DNA of 64,000 nucleotides from positions 13,271 through 77,270 of the forward strand of contig NPFB01000134.1 of NCBI GenBank assembly GCA_014084085.1. Direction: 5' to 3'. Numbering within the stretch: position 1 is the first letter of the stretch; each line of letters starts with the position of its first letter. This DNA is from Hondaea fermentalgiana (taxonomy: Eukaryota > Sar > Bigyra > Thraustochytrida > Thraustochytriidae). The notes under the pieces were generated by a model. It saw only the letters and a list, made by a program, of their open reading frames with translations. It searched no databases and was not told the origin of the DNA. Made by a program: the position numbers and the translations under genes. Shown here piece by piece: positions 1 through 9,404 of this stretch.

Positions 1-1226
1 GCGCCCGGCCCCGCGCGGCGCGGCGCCCGGCCTCCTGCCGCTCCTGCCTGCGCGCCATCTCGTGCACAGCGGCTCCGCGCGAAGCCATCGGGACTTGCTT
101 CTGCCGCGGGTATTGTGTTTCTCGTTCCTGGTCCGAGTCCCGCGAGAGGCGCTTTTTGCTGGCATTCTTCATTTGCGCGCCGCGCCCGCAAGTGCGTTTT
201 GGCGCTAATCCGCAGTGGCACGGCGCCTCGCGAAGCGAGCTTTCAAGCTCGGTTTTTTGGCGGTTGATCGACCGACCCCGAGACCGACGCCTTGACCGCC
301 GATTTGGGGGCAAGTTGATGAACTTGAAGGCGACGCGCGGGAAGGGAGAGATGGAAAGACGAAGGGAGGGACGAAGACGGTGGGGGGTAAAGCGCGTCGA
401 GCTGGCTCGTGAAGTGAATGAAGGAAGACCTGAGAGATTGGTAGGGTATGGTATGGTATGGTGTATAAGGCCTGGGAGGATAAACTCCATTCGGACCCAC
501 GTTCTCTTTCCCCACCCACAACGCACGCACGCACGCACCCACCCCCAATCCCCGCAAGCTTTGCTTGAGGCGTCATTCGCAGTTGCGGCGTTCGGGGCTA
601 CGACTCGCGGTGACCAGAGACTGCGATTTGCTAGAGAACATGGGTTGTGTTTTGGCGGGAAAAGAGCGACATGTGTTTTCTAGAGAATGAGAGCCAACGA
701 CGCAGGACGCAGAACCCTTTTATCGATGGAGCTGCGTCAATTTTGTTTTTGAAGGGTATTTTGGGAAAAGAATGAGCATGAGACCGTATCGGTATACCGT
801 TGTTTTCGACCTCGATCATCCGTGGAAAAAGCAAGCTTTCAGGCAAACCTTCACTTGGATGAGAACAACGAGCCTGTTTATTGTGATTGTAGCATTCATG
901 CCTATGCCAGGGCTGATCGATGTTGCGCAAAACTCGCATTTCGACAAAATTTGTACGCTCTGATTTTATGCATTGGCACGATCTCGTGTTCTTATTCTTT
1001 TTCATAAACAAAAAAAACGAGACCCGCAGCCTCTCGTCGTCTGTACAGCGACCGGCTCGACCGTCGTCACGGTGCCGCAGGGCTCGTTGTACTCCCCTCT
1101 CTTGGATTGCGTCGAAGAGCAAAGACCCTTGCAAAGAACGAAGAGAAAAACTCCTCACTGAGACAGCCATTTCCAAATCGCATTGTTTGGCCACGTCCGC
1201 GCGACGCGCGCGCGAAGAGGGATACC
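1..1226. other. Gene-free left edge, 5' flank of the LIM gene
   Basis: The first 60 bases are almost pure G+C and may be the end of a neighbouring promoter. The rest is mixed sequence with short tetranucleotide runs (acgc-type near 525-540). No open frame here has domain-like content; the frames present overlap each other on both strands with biased, low-complexity translations. The stretch just before 1227 is probably the promoter and 5' UTR of the LIM gene. Confidence 0.5.
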
Positions 1227-2648
1227 ATGGGGAACCTCGCGTGCTGCGTGGAGCGCGAGGGGTCGTCGGGCGACGCAAAGCAGCGCAAAGAGGCCTGGGA
1301 CAAGGACAGCGCTGCCTTTGGCGCAGCCAGGGCCAAGTTTACTTCTGGGCCGCATGGAGGGGGCCAGCCGCAGACGGAGACCTGCGCAGCGTGCGGGCAG
1401 CGCGTCTTCGTTACCGACCGCGTTGTTGACTCCAGCGGTCGACCTTTCCACAAAAGCTGTCTTCGGTGTCACGTGTGCAAGACGTCGCTTCAGGCGCAGC
1501 CTTACACCGTTGACAAGGAGGCAACGCGTGTTGCTGGCGGCGGCGGAAGCAAGCTTGCCTGCAGCCGACACGCTCCAGACAAGAAGAAACCCGTCAATGT
1601 CATTCAGGGTACAAACAAGATGGCCAAAAAGGAAAGCCATCGCCAAGTTTGCAATACTGAGGAGGTGGCTGCCCAAAAGGCACAAGTTCATGATACCTTG
1701 ACGATGCTCATGAACGACTTTGTGCCCACGTGCACACGCTGTGGCTTTGGCTTTGGGAAAAAGGACGAAATCGTCATTAATGGCATGCAAAAGTCGCATA
1801 AAGTGTGCCCCACCGCCGCCGACGCGAGCGTTGTGCATGTATCGCCTCGCGTCGTTGCCCACAGAGCTGACGACCGTCTCGTATTGGCTGTGCGCGTGCC
1901 CTCTGCCTCCGACAAGTCATATACGTTTATGTTTTGCCTCGACGAAGCTGATCGCGAGGCCCAGCTCCTTTCGAGCTCTGGTGCTGACCAGGGCGAGCAG
2001 GCCACCATTGCTCTCGTCTATCGTACTGACGAGCGTGCCAACACCAAACGCGTGCGCGCACTTCCTCAAGAGAGTGGTTTCGACCCACAAAGCTTTCAAG
2101 GAGGAATTGAGTGCATGATCCGCGGCCAAGATGGGTGGTCGACTGACTGCAGCTATTTTTCTGCCGTCAAGACTTCGGGTCATTGCCCTGAGGGGGTGAT
2201 CCTTGCAGGCACGGCGCAAATTGGCACCGAAAAAGTTGCCCTAGAGTTTTCCGTGGGAAAGAAAGCTGCGCCAAAGCCTGGACTTCTCATTTCATCAAAA
2301 AGCAGCAAGGGTGTTCGCACGCTCGTAGCCTCGAAAGTTACAGATTTGCCAACTCCGACGGATGGCACGACCCCGTGCTTTTCTGTTGATGGAACAAAAC
2401 TTGCATTTGAAACCTGGGACGAGGCAGCCCTTTGGCATCGCGCATTGTTGCGCTTGCAGAGCAGTGTCCTGCCGACGCTCGCCGCGCAGCACGCTGCGCT
2501 CTACGTCGGGCATTTATTCAAGAGCCATGGTGGAATGATGCTTCATCTCCAAATTCCTCTCGTCTTTGATTCGGCACCGCTCTCGCTTGCGTGTCCGGGC
2601 CCTATTTCGATGGACGTGACCCCGTTTCCACTCTTGTCCCAAGAGTAA
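1227..2648 (+). CDS. LIM-domain protein with dual-acylation N-terminus
   Basis: This 473-residue protein probably acts as a membrane-tethered adaptor. The frame is open further upstream, but ATG 1227 is chosen because it gives MGNLACC, a classic N-myristoylation start (Gly2) followed by palmitoylatable Cys6 and Cys7. One complete LIM zinc finger follows: Cys53, Cys56, His75, Cys78, then Cys81, Cys84, Cys112 and His115, with a Gly-rich insertion in the second half-finger. A second half-finger near residues 170-195 has the CTRC...HKVC pattern but lacks the second zinc site. The remaining ~280 residues have no domain I recognise. LIM fingers bind protein partners and often link to actin. Membrane targeting is inferred from the N-terminus; the partner is unknown. 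It is a single exon, and a short hairpin follows the stop. Confidence 0.8.
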   Translation: MGNLACCVEREGSSGDAKQRKEAWDKDSAAFGAARAKFTSGPHGGGQPQTETCAACGQRVFVTDRVVDSSGRPFHKSCLRCHVCKTSLQAQPYTVDKEATRVAGGGGSKLACSRHAPDKKKPVNVIQGTNKMAKKESHRQVCNTEEVAAQKAQVHDTLTMLMNDFVPTCTRCGFGFGKKDEIVINGMQKSHKVCPTAADASVVHVSPRVVAHRADDRLVLAVRVPSASDKSYTFMFCLDEADREAQLLSSSGADQGEQATIALVYRTDERANTKRVRALPQESGFDPQSFQGGIECMIRGQDGWSTDCSYFSAVKTSGHCPEGVILAGTAQIGTEKVALEFSVGKKAAPKPGLLISSKSSKGVRTLVASKVTDLPTPTDGTTPCFSVDGTKLAFETWDEAALWHRALLRLQSSVLPTLAAQHAALYVGHLFKSHGGMMLHLQIPLVFDSAPLSLACPGPISMDVTPFPLLSQE

Positions 2649-2720
2649 AAACAAACCCTGACTGCGAGTGACTTGATGAAGAGCAAAGTAGGTCGATTCA
2701 CTTTCGTTTGAATACGCTGT

Positions 2721-2753
2721 AAAAAAGAGGCAAGGACTGCAGTCCTCTTTTTT
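2721..2753 (+). other. 3'-flank hairpin after LIM gene
   Basis: A perfect 10-bp inverted repeat (AAAAAAGAGG at 2721-2730 and CCTCTTTTTT at 2744-2753) encloses a 13-base loop. A competing 12-bp palindrome, GGACTGCAGTCC, lies inside. It begins 72 bases after the LIM stop codon, so it probably lies in the 3' UTR or at the transcript end. Confidence 0.5.
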
Positions 2754-3278
2754 ATCGTTTGATTACAAATCCAAGTTCCAGACATAATCGATCGCATGAC
2801 CTCCGTCTCAAAATCCAAACCAATATTATCGTGTGCTAGTTATGCATGCTACCTGCAAGAGGAAATCCACCATCCATCCATCCATTCATACATACATACA
2901 TCCATACATACATCCACTTCCCCCCCTCGTCCCCCTTTCGCGTCTCTTTTCCTTTCCCTCCTCCACACGTACCCGCTCGTCCACGTTCTCCCGACGAGCG
3001 CTCGCTCGCTCGCCTGCTTGCTTGCTTGCTAACTTGCTTGCAGCCTGCCTCTCTTCCCTTTCCCTCTTTGGGCTGGGAGACAAAGAGTGAAAGAAAGAAA
3101 GAAAGAAAGAAAGCAATCACCCGTCGCAATCGCCTCAAAGAAACAAAGAAGCAAACCAGCAAAGTGCGAATCCCGCCTCACTTTTCACGCACGCCTCGCG
3201 CCTCGCGCTCCGACACGCGGCCGTACAGACAGACCCGCGCGAAGGCAGACTCGGGTGGCGCGGCGGCGGGCTCTACTC

Positions 3279-3280
<2 letters not shown>

Positions 3281-3325
<45 letters not shown>

Positions 3326-3327
3326 TG
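3281..3327 (+). repeat. (GTGC)n microsatellite
   Basis: About 47 bases of uninterrupted GTGC units, ending roughly 360 bases before the NIPA start codon. Its translations (ACVRACVR on one strand, HARTHART on the other) produce several spurious open frames. Confidence 0.9.
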
Positions 3328-3683
3328 GGCGGAGCGCTTGCTCGCGTTGCTGCAGCAGCGCAGATCGGATCGGCGAGGGAGACGAGAGAGCCCAGCCCAC
3401 CTGCGCACGCGCGCTTGCTCGCGTGCACGGTCGCTCGGCGAGGCGCGCGCGCGCTTGCTCGCGAGGGAGGGCGAAGGGGCGAGCGTACGGGGCGAGCGTA
3501 CGCGTCGGCGGTCGCTCGCGCAGCTTCGAAGCTAGCTAGCCACGTCGTCTCCGAAGAATCGAAGGGGAACAAGAACAAGAAGTCGGCCTTGTATTGTAGG
3601 TGGGGGGCGTTCAGCCTCATAAAAAGCATACACATACGTTGAGCAGCAGAGGAGCGCGCCGTGGGTAAAGGGACGCAAGAATC

Positions 3684-4832
3684 ATGGAGTGGAGCAACTC
3701 CCTCGATTACCGCATGCTGAGCGATGGCTTCGTGGTCGCAATCGGTGTGCTGCTCGCAATGGCCGCCTCGTTCGTGACGTGTCTGGGCCTGAACCTGCAA
3801 AAATACGCGCTCTGCCTGCCGCAGAATGCGGACGTGAACCCCTGGCGGCAGCCGCGCTGGGTCATGGGCTTTTTGTGTGTGCTGGTGGGCAGCATCATCG
3901 ACTTTGTGGCTTTTGGTCTCGCGCCGCAGAGCCTGCTGGCGCCTCTGGCGGCGCTCTCGCTCATTTGGAATCTGGGCATGGCCAACTACATGCTCGATGA
4001 ACAACACACGTCGACTGACATCAAGGCCGTTTGCCTCATCTTTGTGGGCACTGCGCTCACGGTCGTCTTTGCCAACCACGAGGAAAAGGAGTACCCCTTT
4101 GAGACCCTGTTGGCTCTCTACAACGAGGAGCGTATGGCTGTGTACGGCGTGACGGTCCCGATTTTGCTGGCCATTCATTATGGCATGATCAAGATTGCCT
4201 CGTCCCCGAATGTGCCCTTTACGTCGCAACAGGCGAAAACATGCGAGATGGTCGGCTATGCGGGCTTTGCCGGCATTGTCGGCGGTCAAAGCGTTTTGTT
4301 TGCCAAAAGCACCATGGAACTTATCAAGGACGCGACGCACGGCGATGATGTCTTTTTGCACATTGAAACTTACATTGTTATTGTCCTCATGGCTGTCTGC
4401 CTTTTGACGCAGATCACTTTTCTCAACGGCGGCCTCAAGCGTTACGACTCCCTCTTTGTTGTGCCCGTGTACCAGAGCTACTGGATCATTTCTGGCGTCA
4501 CCGGCGGTCTCGTCTACTTTGGCGAGTGGCAGGACTTTTCCACGGGCCAAATGGTCATGTTCATTCTCGGTACTCTCATCACGCTTGGAGGCATGCTGGT
4601 GCTTACAACCAAGGAGCACAAGAGCGACGATGACAGCTGCGATGATGACAGTGATGGTTATCTTCCTGTTCCCAAGCCGAGCGCACGGACGGCTTCGTCG
4701 CGCAGTCTTGCGGAAACCGACACGCTAGGCATTGATCTTCCCTCTTTGAACTCCTCGTACCGCCGCAGTCGTACTGGCAGTTCGGACGCAGAGTCTTCTG
4801 TATCGCTCAATACGGCTGCTACCAACGTCTAA
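3684..4832 (+). CDS. NIPA-type magnesium transporter
   Basis: This 382-residue polytopic membrane protein belongs to the NIPA (DUF803) family within the DMT superfamily. Family members carry Mg2+ or other divalent cations across plasma or endosomal membranes. About nine hydrophobic segments fill residues 15-310. Family signatures are visible: a GLNLQKYAL segment in helix 1, the APQSLLAPLAALSLIWN block at about residues 78-95, and a late VPVYQSYWIISG segment. The C-terminal ~70 residues are hydrophilic, with an Asp/Ser cluster (KSDDDSCDDDSDG) and Ser/Arg-rich repeats, typical of a cytosolic regulatory tail. The start is the first ATG of the open frame, in good context (ATCATGG). Substrate specificity is inferred from the family only. 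Confidence 0.88.
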   Translation: MEWSNSLDYRMLSDGFVVAIGVLLAMAASFVTCLGLNLQKYALCLPQNADVNPWRQPRWVMGFLCVLVGSIIDFVAFGLAPQSLLAPLAALSLIWNLGMANYMLDEQHTSTDIKAVCLIFVGTALTVVFANHEEKEYPFETLLALYNEERMAVYGVTVPILLAIHYGMIKIASSPNVPFTSQQAKTCEMVGYAGFAGIVGGQSVLFAKSTMELIKDATHGDDVFLHIETYIVIVLMAVCLLTQITFLNGGLKRYDSLFVVPVYQSYWIISGVTGGLVYFGEWQDFSTGQMVMFILGTLITLGGMLVLTTKEHKSDDDSCDDDSDGYLPVPKPSARTASSRSLAETDTLGIDLPSLNSSYRRSRTGSSDAESSVSLNTAATNV

Positions 4833-6576
4833 CCAACAACTCCGTTGGCACGCGCGATTGCGTCAGATGTGGCATGCCTTGCCGTCACGCTCGGCTCCAT
4901 GTTTCGACGTTCGCTTTATGTTCAAGTACGTATCATGCTTTTTCTTGCAGCAGTGCACGCAGCACAGCGCCCACGAACGGGTGAGCTTGTGTAGCTGGTC
5001 TTTTATCTTTGTAGACCGTGACATCGAGTCGCGCACGACAAAGAGCTAATTTCTTTTGTTCACTCACACAGAATCATCTTTAAGGTAAAAATCTTTTTCT
5101 TACAATCGTATACTGGTATGAAGAAGAAAAGAAACGATGCATAAAATGCAGAGCTTAAATGCAAAGAGGGTGAGCTGGAAGCGACAGCATTAGTGCAAGA
5201 CCTCAGCTCAGGTCAGTCTCACTCGAGTGCAAGCGCAGAAATTCAAGCGTTTACAAACATCAACTCAAACCATGCATTGTTGAAGTCATCAACGGCCGAC
5301 GCCAACACCTTGTTGGGAGTCGTGTGGAAAAATTGAAACGACATGAGCGAAACCGAATAGATGAAGCAGAGAGCGACTGAAGTGAAAAAGAAAGCGTCGA
5401 AGCTGAGGTCAAATCTGTCAAGGATAGCGTCATCGGCGAGTCCCAGCGAAAGAGCTTGGAAAAAATGCGGATTTAGTCTTTCGAGACGATTTCACCTTTG
5501 AAAGACTTGGGGTGGGGCGGCACGGTTTCGGCTCCGGCTTCATCGGAAGCCAGCGCAGCACTTGCGCTTCCACGAACTAAGCTCTTCCGTTCTCACGCGG
5601 GAACAGGGAAAGGAACGTACCCCACGTCGCTATCGAACCACTTCTAGATCGTGTGGTTGTCGTCTCTCTGCACGACAGCGAGAAGCTTTCCCTCTTCACG
5701 ACCGAGGTATACTCCGAGCACGTCCTCACGCTCGAAGATTGCCTGAACTTAATCGGCGCCGAGACGCTTGATTCATGGGCTAGTGACCTTGGCTGCCAGC
5801 TTCTCTTCATCCCACTGCTACACGCCTGCGAGCTCCCCGTTCGGTACAGGCAAGCGCACCGACGCCATCCTCAGGGTGGACGTAAGTGGCGCGCGCGCTC
5901 GTTCTCCACCATGGCTCGATGGCTCGATGGCACGTTGTTGCAATCTGCACTGCTGGCAAGACTTTTCAATCTCCAAGTCCTGCGGGCCAGCCAAGCTTAC
6001 GCCATGCCACCCGGGGTACCCGACCATCGCCAGCGTATGCTGGCTCCCGTGCCGTGTTCTCCCATACCTTCCGAGTCCGAAAATCAGTTCTTGTCCCGCG
6101 TCTGCGTACACAAAGTCTTGCTGCATGACGGGCCGAGGTCCCACCATCCATGCCAAGCCAGGCTGCGCACACTCTGTTTGTTTGTTTTGTTCGTTTGTTT
6201 GTTTATTTTGCTCGTTTGTTTGATTGTTTGCTTGTTTGTTCCCTTGTTTTTTGTTGGCGAGACCGAGACCTCGTGCCGGGTGCACACGTGCCGCCTCTGC
6301 GTAGTATAAGCAGCAAGGGGGGCGAAGAGCACGTGCGCCCACTTTGCGTCAAGCAAAACAGCAACAGCAGGCACGAGCCAGCTTGCAGGGCGGAGCGGGA
6401 AGGTCCACCGCCGGCAGGCCGCGCGACCGACGCACACGCGCGTCTCGCAGGCGCGAAGCGACTGCCGCGGACGTGCGCAGAGCAGACCGGCAACGAACGT
6501 GGCGACAGGAGAGGCACGTGCAGGCACGCAGAGAGAGCGAGGGAGAGACAGGGCTCGCGCGAGGTCGAGGTGAGAA
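4833..6576. other. Gene-free 1.7 kb with coding-like fragments
   Basis: No complete gene is recognised. On the minus strand, between about 5260 and 6130, several short open segments look more protein-like than the background (for example GVYLGREEGKLLAVVQ near 5690, and a hydrophobic stretch near 5310-5390), but stops and frame changes separate them. It could be a decayed gene or an unusual intron-rich one. A TTTG-rich run occupies about 6175-6245. The 250 bases before 6577 are purine-rich and are probably the leader of the ceramidase-like gene. Confidence 0.35.
6175..6245 (+). repeat. TTTG-rich low-complexity tract
   Basis: Imperfect repeats of TTTG/TTTGT/CTTG with interruptions. It is a simple repeat with no coding content, lying about 330 bases upstream of the ceramidase-like start codon. 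Confidence 0.7.
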
Positions 6577-7656
6577 ATGCCTTTCCTCGTGAGGACGAGC
6601 GAGGACGTGCTGCCGTCGCGCGTAGCGTGGCCGTTCACGAGCACGGGAACATGGCTCACCTTTGCGATCGTGGGCGTCAGCAGCGGCGCCGCGACGTGGT
6701 GGCTGGAAAGCTGCCAGGCCTCGGCCGAGTGCACCGCGAACGCCTGGACGAGCGACTTTTGGGGCGAACCCCGGCCCACCCACGACAGCGAGTACTGTGA
6801 GACATACAACTATGGCGCCTTCATGCAGCAACACGCAAATTCACTGTCGAACCTTGTCTTTTGCGCTTTGGGACTCCTCGTCTTCCTCTGTGGCTTGGCC
6901 GACATGGTGCGCATCAAGTCCATTCTTGCGGCGCCGACCGACGCGCCATATCACGTCGAAAACCATGCCATCCTCTGCCCCATCTACAGCTTCATGTTCG
7001 GCGGCGCCCTCCTCACCATGGGCATCTTCTCTTTTGCATTCCACGCGCACAACACGCGCTTCACCCAGCAAATGGACGTTGGCGCTATCTTCATTCTTCT
7101 CAACGTCATCATGGCAGGCGCCTTTCAACTCAACTTGGACCCGGACGGCAAACGTAGCGGCATCATCATGTTCCGCTTCGTCCTCTTTGTCGTTACCTTT
7201 GGCCTCAGCTACCTCATGACATACTACAAGTACTCCATCAGCACACTCGAGCTGATGCTTGGCCAGCTTGCGGCCATTGGTATCTTCATTCTGACGGCCG
7301 TCTTTCGTCGGACACGTCTGCGCCGTGGCAAGGACCACCGCCTCTTCTTCCGCGGATGGCGCTACATTTTCGTCTCGGTGATTCTGCTCTGCGTTGGCTA
7401 TGGCATGCGCGAGCTCGGTGTCTCACTTTTGTACTGCGAACCAGACGGTGCTTTTCAGTTCCACGCCTTGTGGCACGCTCTCTGCGCGCTTTCGGCCTTC
7501 CTCATCTATCTCTTTTTCCGCAGCGAGCGTATGCACAAGCCCAAATACGTTCGTGACCAGCAGGTGCTGCCAATGCGCTCTTCGGCGCGTCGCGATCCGG
7601 ACGCCCCCGTTGTCTACGTTGCAGGGGACGTTGCCGAGGCACGCCCCGTGTACTAG
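6577..7656 (+). CDS. Alkaline ceramidase-like (CREST) membrane hydrolase
   Basis: This 359-residue, seven- or eight-helix membrane protein resembles the CREST superfamily (alkaline ceramidase, PAQR, Per1). Members are thought to be zinc hydrolases acting on amides or lipids in ER/Golgi membranes. Visible motifs in family order: SEYCETYNYGAF plus HANSLSNL near residues 70-90 (the ceramidase E..N..SN region), SFAFHAHNT near 150 (Ser-His pair), QQMDVGAIF near 165 (conserved Asp), and HALWHALCA near 305 (the HxxxH zinc-ligand pair). Alkaline ceramidases are usually 260-280 residues; this one has an extra N-terminal segment of about 60 residues and a charged C-terminal tail. Ceramide as substrate is plausible, but another CREST substrate cannot be excluded. 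Single exon; ATG at 6577. Confidence 0.72.
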   Translation: MPFLVRTSEDVLPSRVAWPFTSTGTWLTFAIVGVSSGAATWWLESCQASAECTANAWTSDFWGEPRPTHDSEYCETYNYGAFMQQHANSLSNLVFCALGLLVFLCGLADMVRIKSILAAPTDAPYHVENHAILCPIYSFMFGGALLTMGIFSFAFHAHNTRFTQQMDVGAIFILLNVIMAGAFQLNLDPDGKRSGIIMFRFVLFVVTFGLSYLMTYYKYSISTLELMLGQLAAIGIFILTAVFRRTRLRRGKDHRLFFRGWRYIFVSVILLCVGYGMRELGVSLLYCEPDGAFQFHALWHALCALSAFLIYLFFRSERMHKPKYVRDQQVLPMRSSARRDPDAPVVYVAGDVAEARPVY

Positions 7657-7771
7657 ACTAGCTCGTTGTGTCATTTCCGCAATCCTTGCTGCATCTGTGT
7701 TCCCTCAAAGTAGATCCCCTCCTCTTGCGTTATGCATACTACATATACACTACATTCTGTCTCTCTCACAT

Positions 7772-7795
7772 CCCCCCCCCCCCCCCCCGGGGGGG
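7772..7795 (+). repeat. C17-G7 homopolymer junction
   Basis: Seventeen C followed directly by seven G, about 115 bases after the ceramidase-like stop codon. It is self-complementary and could fold, or it could mark an assembly or sequencing problem. Confidence 0.9.
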
Positions 7796-8876
7796 CTTCC
7801 ATTGTATTGCATTCTCTTGGCTGCTATTTTGCCTTGACCGGGTCGAACACATTTGGGTCGAACACGTTCGGGTCTTCCTGTTAACCTGTCATCATTGATA
7901 CTGACGGGAACCTGGGATCGTCAATCGAGAACCTTCAAGCTGCACCTGGCTGGTATTTGTCATTCTCCGCGTCGTCATCATCTGTCGCGGCTTCCTCGGG
8001 TTCTCGCCAAGATTTGCAGCCAGTCCCAACGCGCCTTAAGACCCAGCAAACGAAGCGCTGGCACTCTGCAGAGCAGCGTCTGACTGGCTGCTCAAAGATG
8101 CATTCTCTTTGCATGTTCGTCAAGGTTAGTATCACGAAAATGTCTTCTCGCGCTTGTTGCGTTGCTTGGAAAAAGGGCGCGCACCTTGAAGGTTGCGAGA
8201 ACCTGGCAGCCTCTAGCAGTTACCTACCGCCCGCTAGCCCAGTCCCCCGCATCTACGCGCCGCCGTACGCGCTCGCTAAGCTAAACGCTAGGACCCGCCT
8301 GCGTCCGGCTGCTAGGTGTGCGGCCCCCCCACGACCACGGTTCTCGCTCCCCCCTTTAACTTCTCCCCTACCCCCTCGGTTCCCCGGTACCACAACGCGG
8401 CCTGCCTGCTTAACCCTCCGCACTCGCTCTCCCTATCTCCGCAACGCGGGGGGCGGTCCGCACGTCTTCTTCGGTACCCCGCTTTCGCAGGTGCGGCCGC
8501 CACTGGCGCGCTCCAGTCTTAGTCGAGCCCAGTCTGTCGCAGGCTCGCTGCGGGGGCCCGGGCGTCCGCAGCATCCACAGTTACGCAAGTCCCGGCGCCG
8601 CTCTTCGAAGGCCCGGAAAAGGAGAACCGCTGCCGCGGCCTCTTCTCTCTGCCTTCCTTTCGCCTGCGCGGCGTCGAGCTCGTCTTCTTTCTCCTCCGGC
8701 CGAGCGCCTCGAGCCGCGCAGCTACGACGAGACCCGGGGCGAGCGGCCGCGCGACCTCGTTTCTGCGGCGCCGCGCGGGCGGTTCTCGCGGCCGAGCACG
8801 GGCCGGGCGTGTGGGCATCTCGTCTCATCTCGGCTGCTAGGGCTGGCGACTCGTCGGCGCAGCACGTGCAGGAGCA

Positions 8877-8924
8877 CCAAAACCAAAACCAAAACCAAAA
8901 CCAAAACCAAAACCAAAACCAAAC
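8877..8924 (+). repeat. (CCAAAA)n hexanucleotide repeat
   Basis: About seven to eight tandem CCAAAA units, roughly 480 bases upstream of the TIR-MORN start. A five-base GGGCA repeat follows at 8946-8972. Confidence 0.9.
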
Positions 8925-9404
8925 CCAGGCGGAACGGGAGCGGCACGGCAGGGCAGGGCAGGGCAGGGCAGGCGCGGAGAGGAGAGGAGACGGAGGGAGG
9001 GAGGCTGACGCGGCAGACACGCGACGCGCGCGAGGACGAGCAGCGGGAGCGGGCGTGGCAAGCAAGGCGCGACGAGGACGACGACTTGCGTGCAAGGCAT
9101 TTCACGCTCGCAAACAAGAAGAGCGCGGTCGGGACGCGCCGCTTGCACCGACCAACCTGCACAAGCGCAACGTCTGTTGCGTAGCGGCGGCGTCGAGCAT
9201 CGAGCATCCGCACGCGAGTGAGGAGCGAGGTTGCGCCGGTTGCTAAAACTACGAAGAGGGGGCCGCGGAAGGGGGCGAAACAAGAGCAGAGGAAAGGAAG
9301 AGCTACGAGACGAGAGCGGTCCGGACGCACCGGGCCGTCGCGGCTGACCAAGCCGTCGCTTGTCGAGCAAATCGAGGCAGAGCAGAGGCTGCCGCCGCGG
9401 AACA

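Larger units (their letters stand above)
2649..3683. other. Intergenic: microsatellite-rich 5' flank of NIPA gene
   Basis: No gene is seen. The stretch is dense in four-base microsatellites: catc/cata (about 2870-2917), ttgc (about 3016-3045), gaaa (about 3089-3113) and gtgc (3281-3327). The open frames across it are translations of these repeats. It probably holds the promoter and leader of the transporter that starts at 3684. Confidence 0.6.
7657..9404. other. Intergenic: 5' flank of TIR-MORN gene
   Basis: No gene is seen. A 429-codon open frame across 7957-9246 has low-complexity Ser/Arg/Pro/Ala content and is judged spurious. The stretch includes a C17G7 homopolymer junction (7772-7795), very GC-rich sequence from about 8200, a CCAAAA hexanucleotide repeat (about 8877-8924) and a GGGCA repeat (about 8946-8972). 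Confidence 0.5.

Noticed and set aside
3273..4619. 448-codon minus-strand frame opposite the NIPA gene
   Set aside because: An antisense shadow: its right part mirrors NIPA codons and its left part translates the GTGC repeat.
7957..9246. 429-codon plus-strand open frame and its long minus-strand partners
   Set aside because: Translations are Ser/Arg/Pro/Ala-rich low complexity, include the CCAAAA and GGGCA repeats, and both strands are open at once, as expected for GC-rich non-coding DNA.
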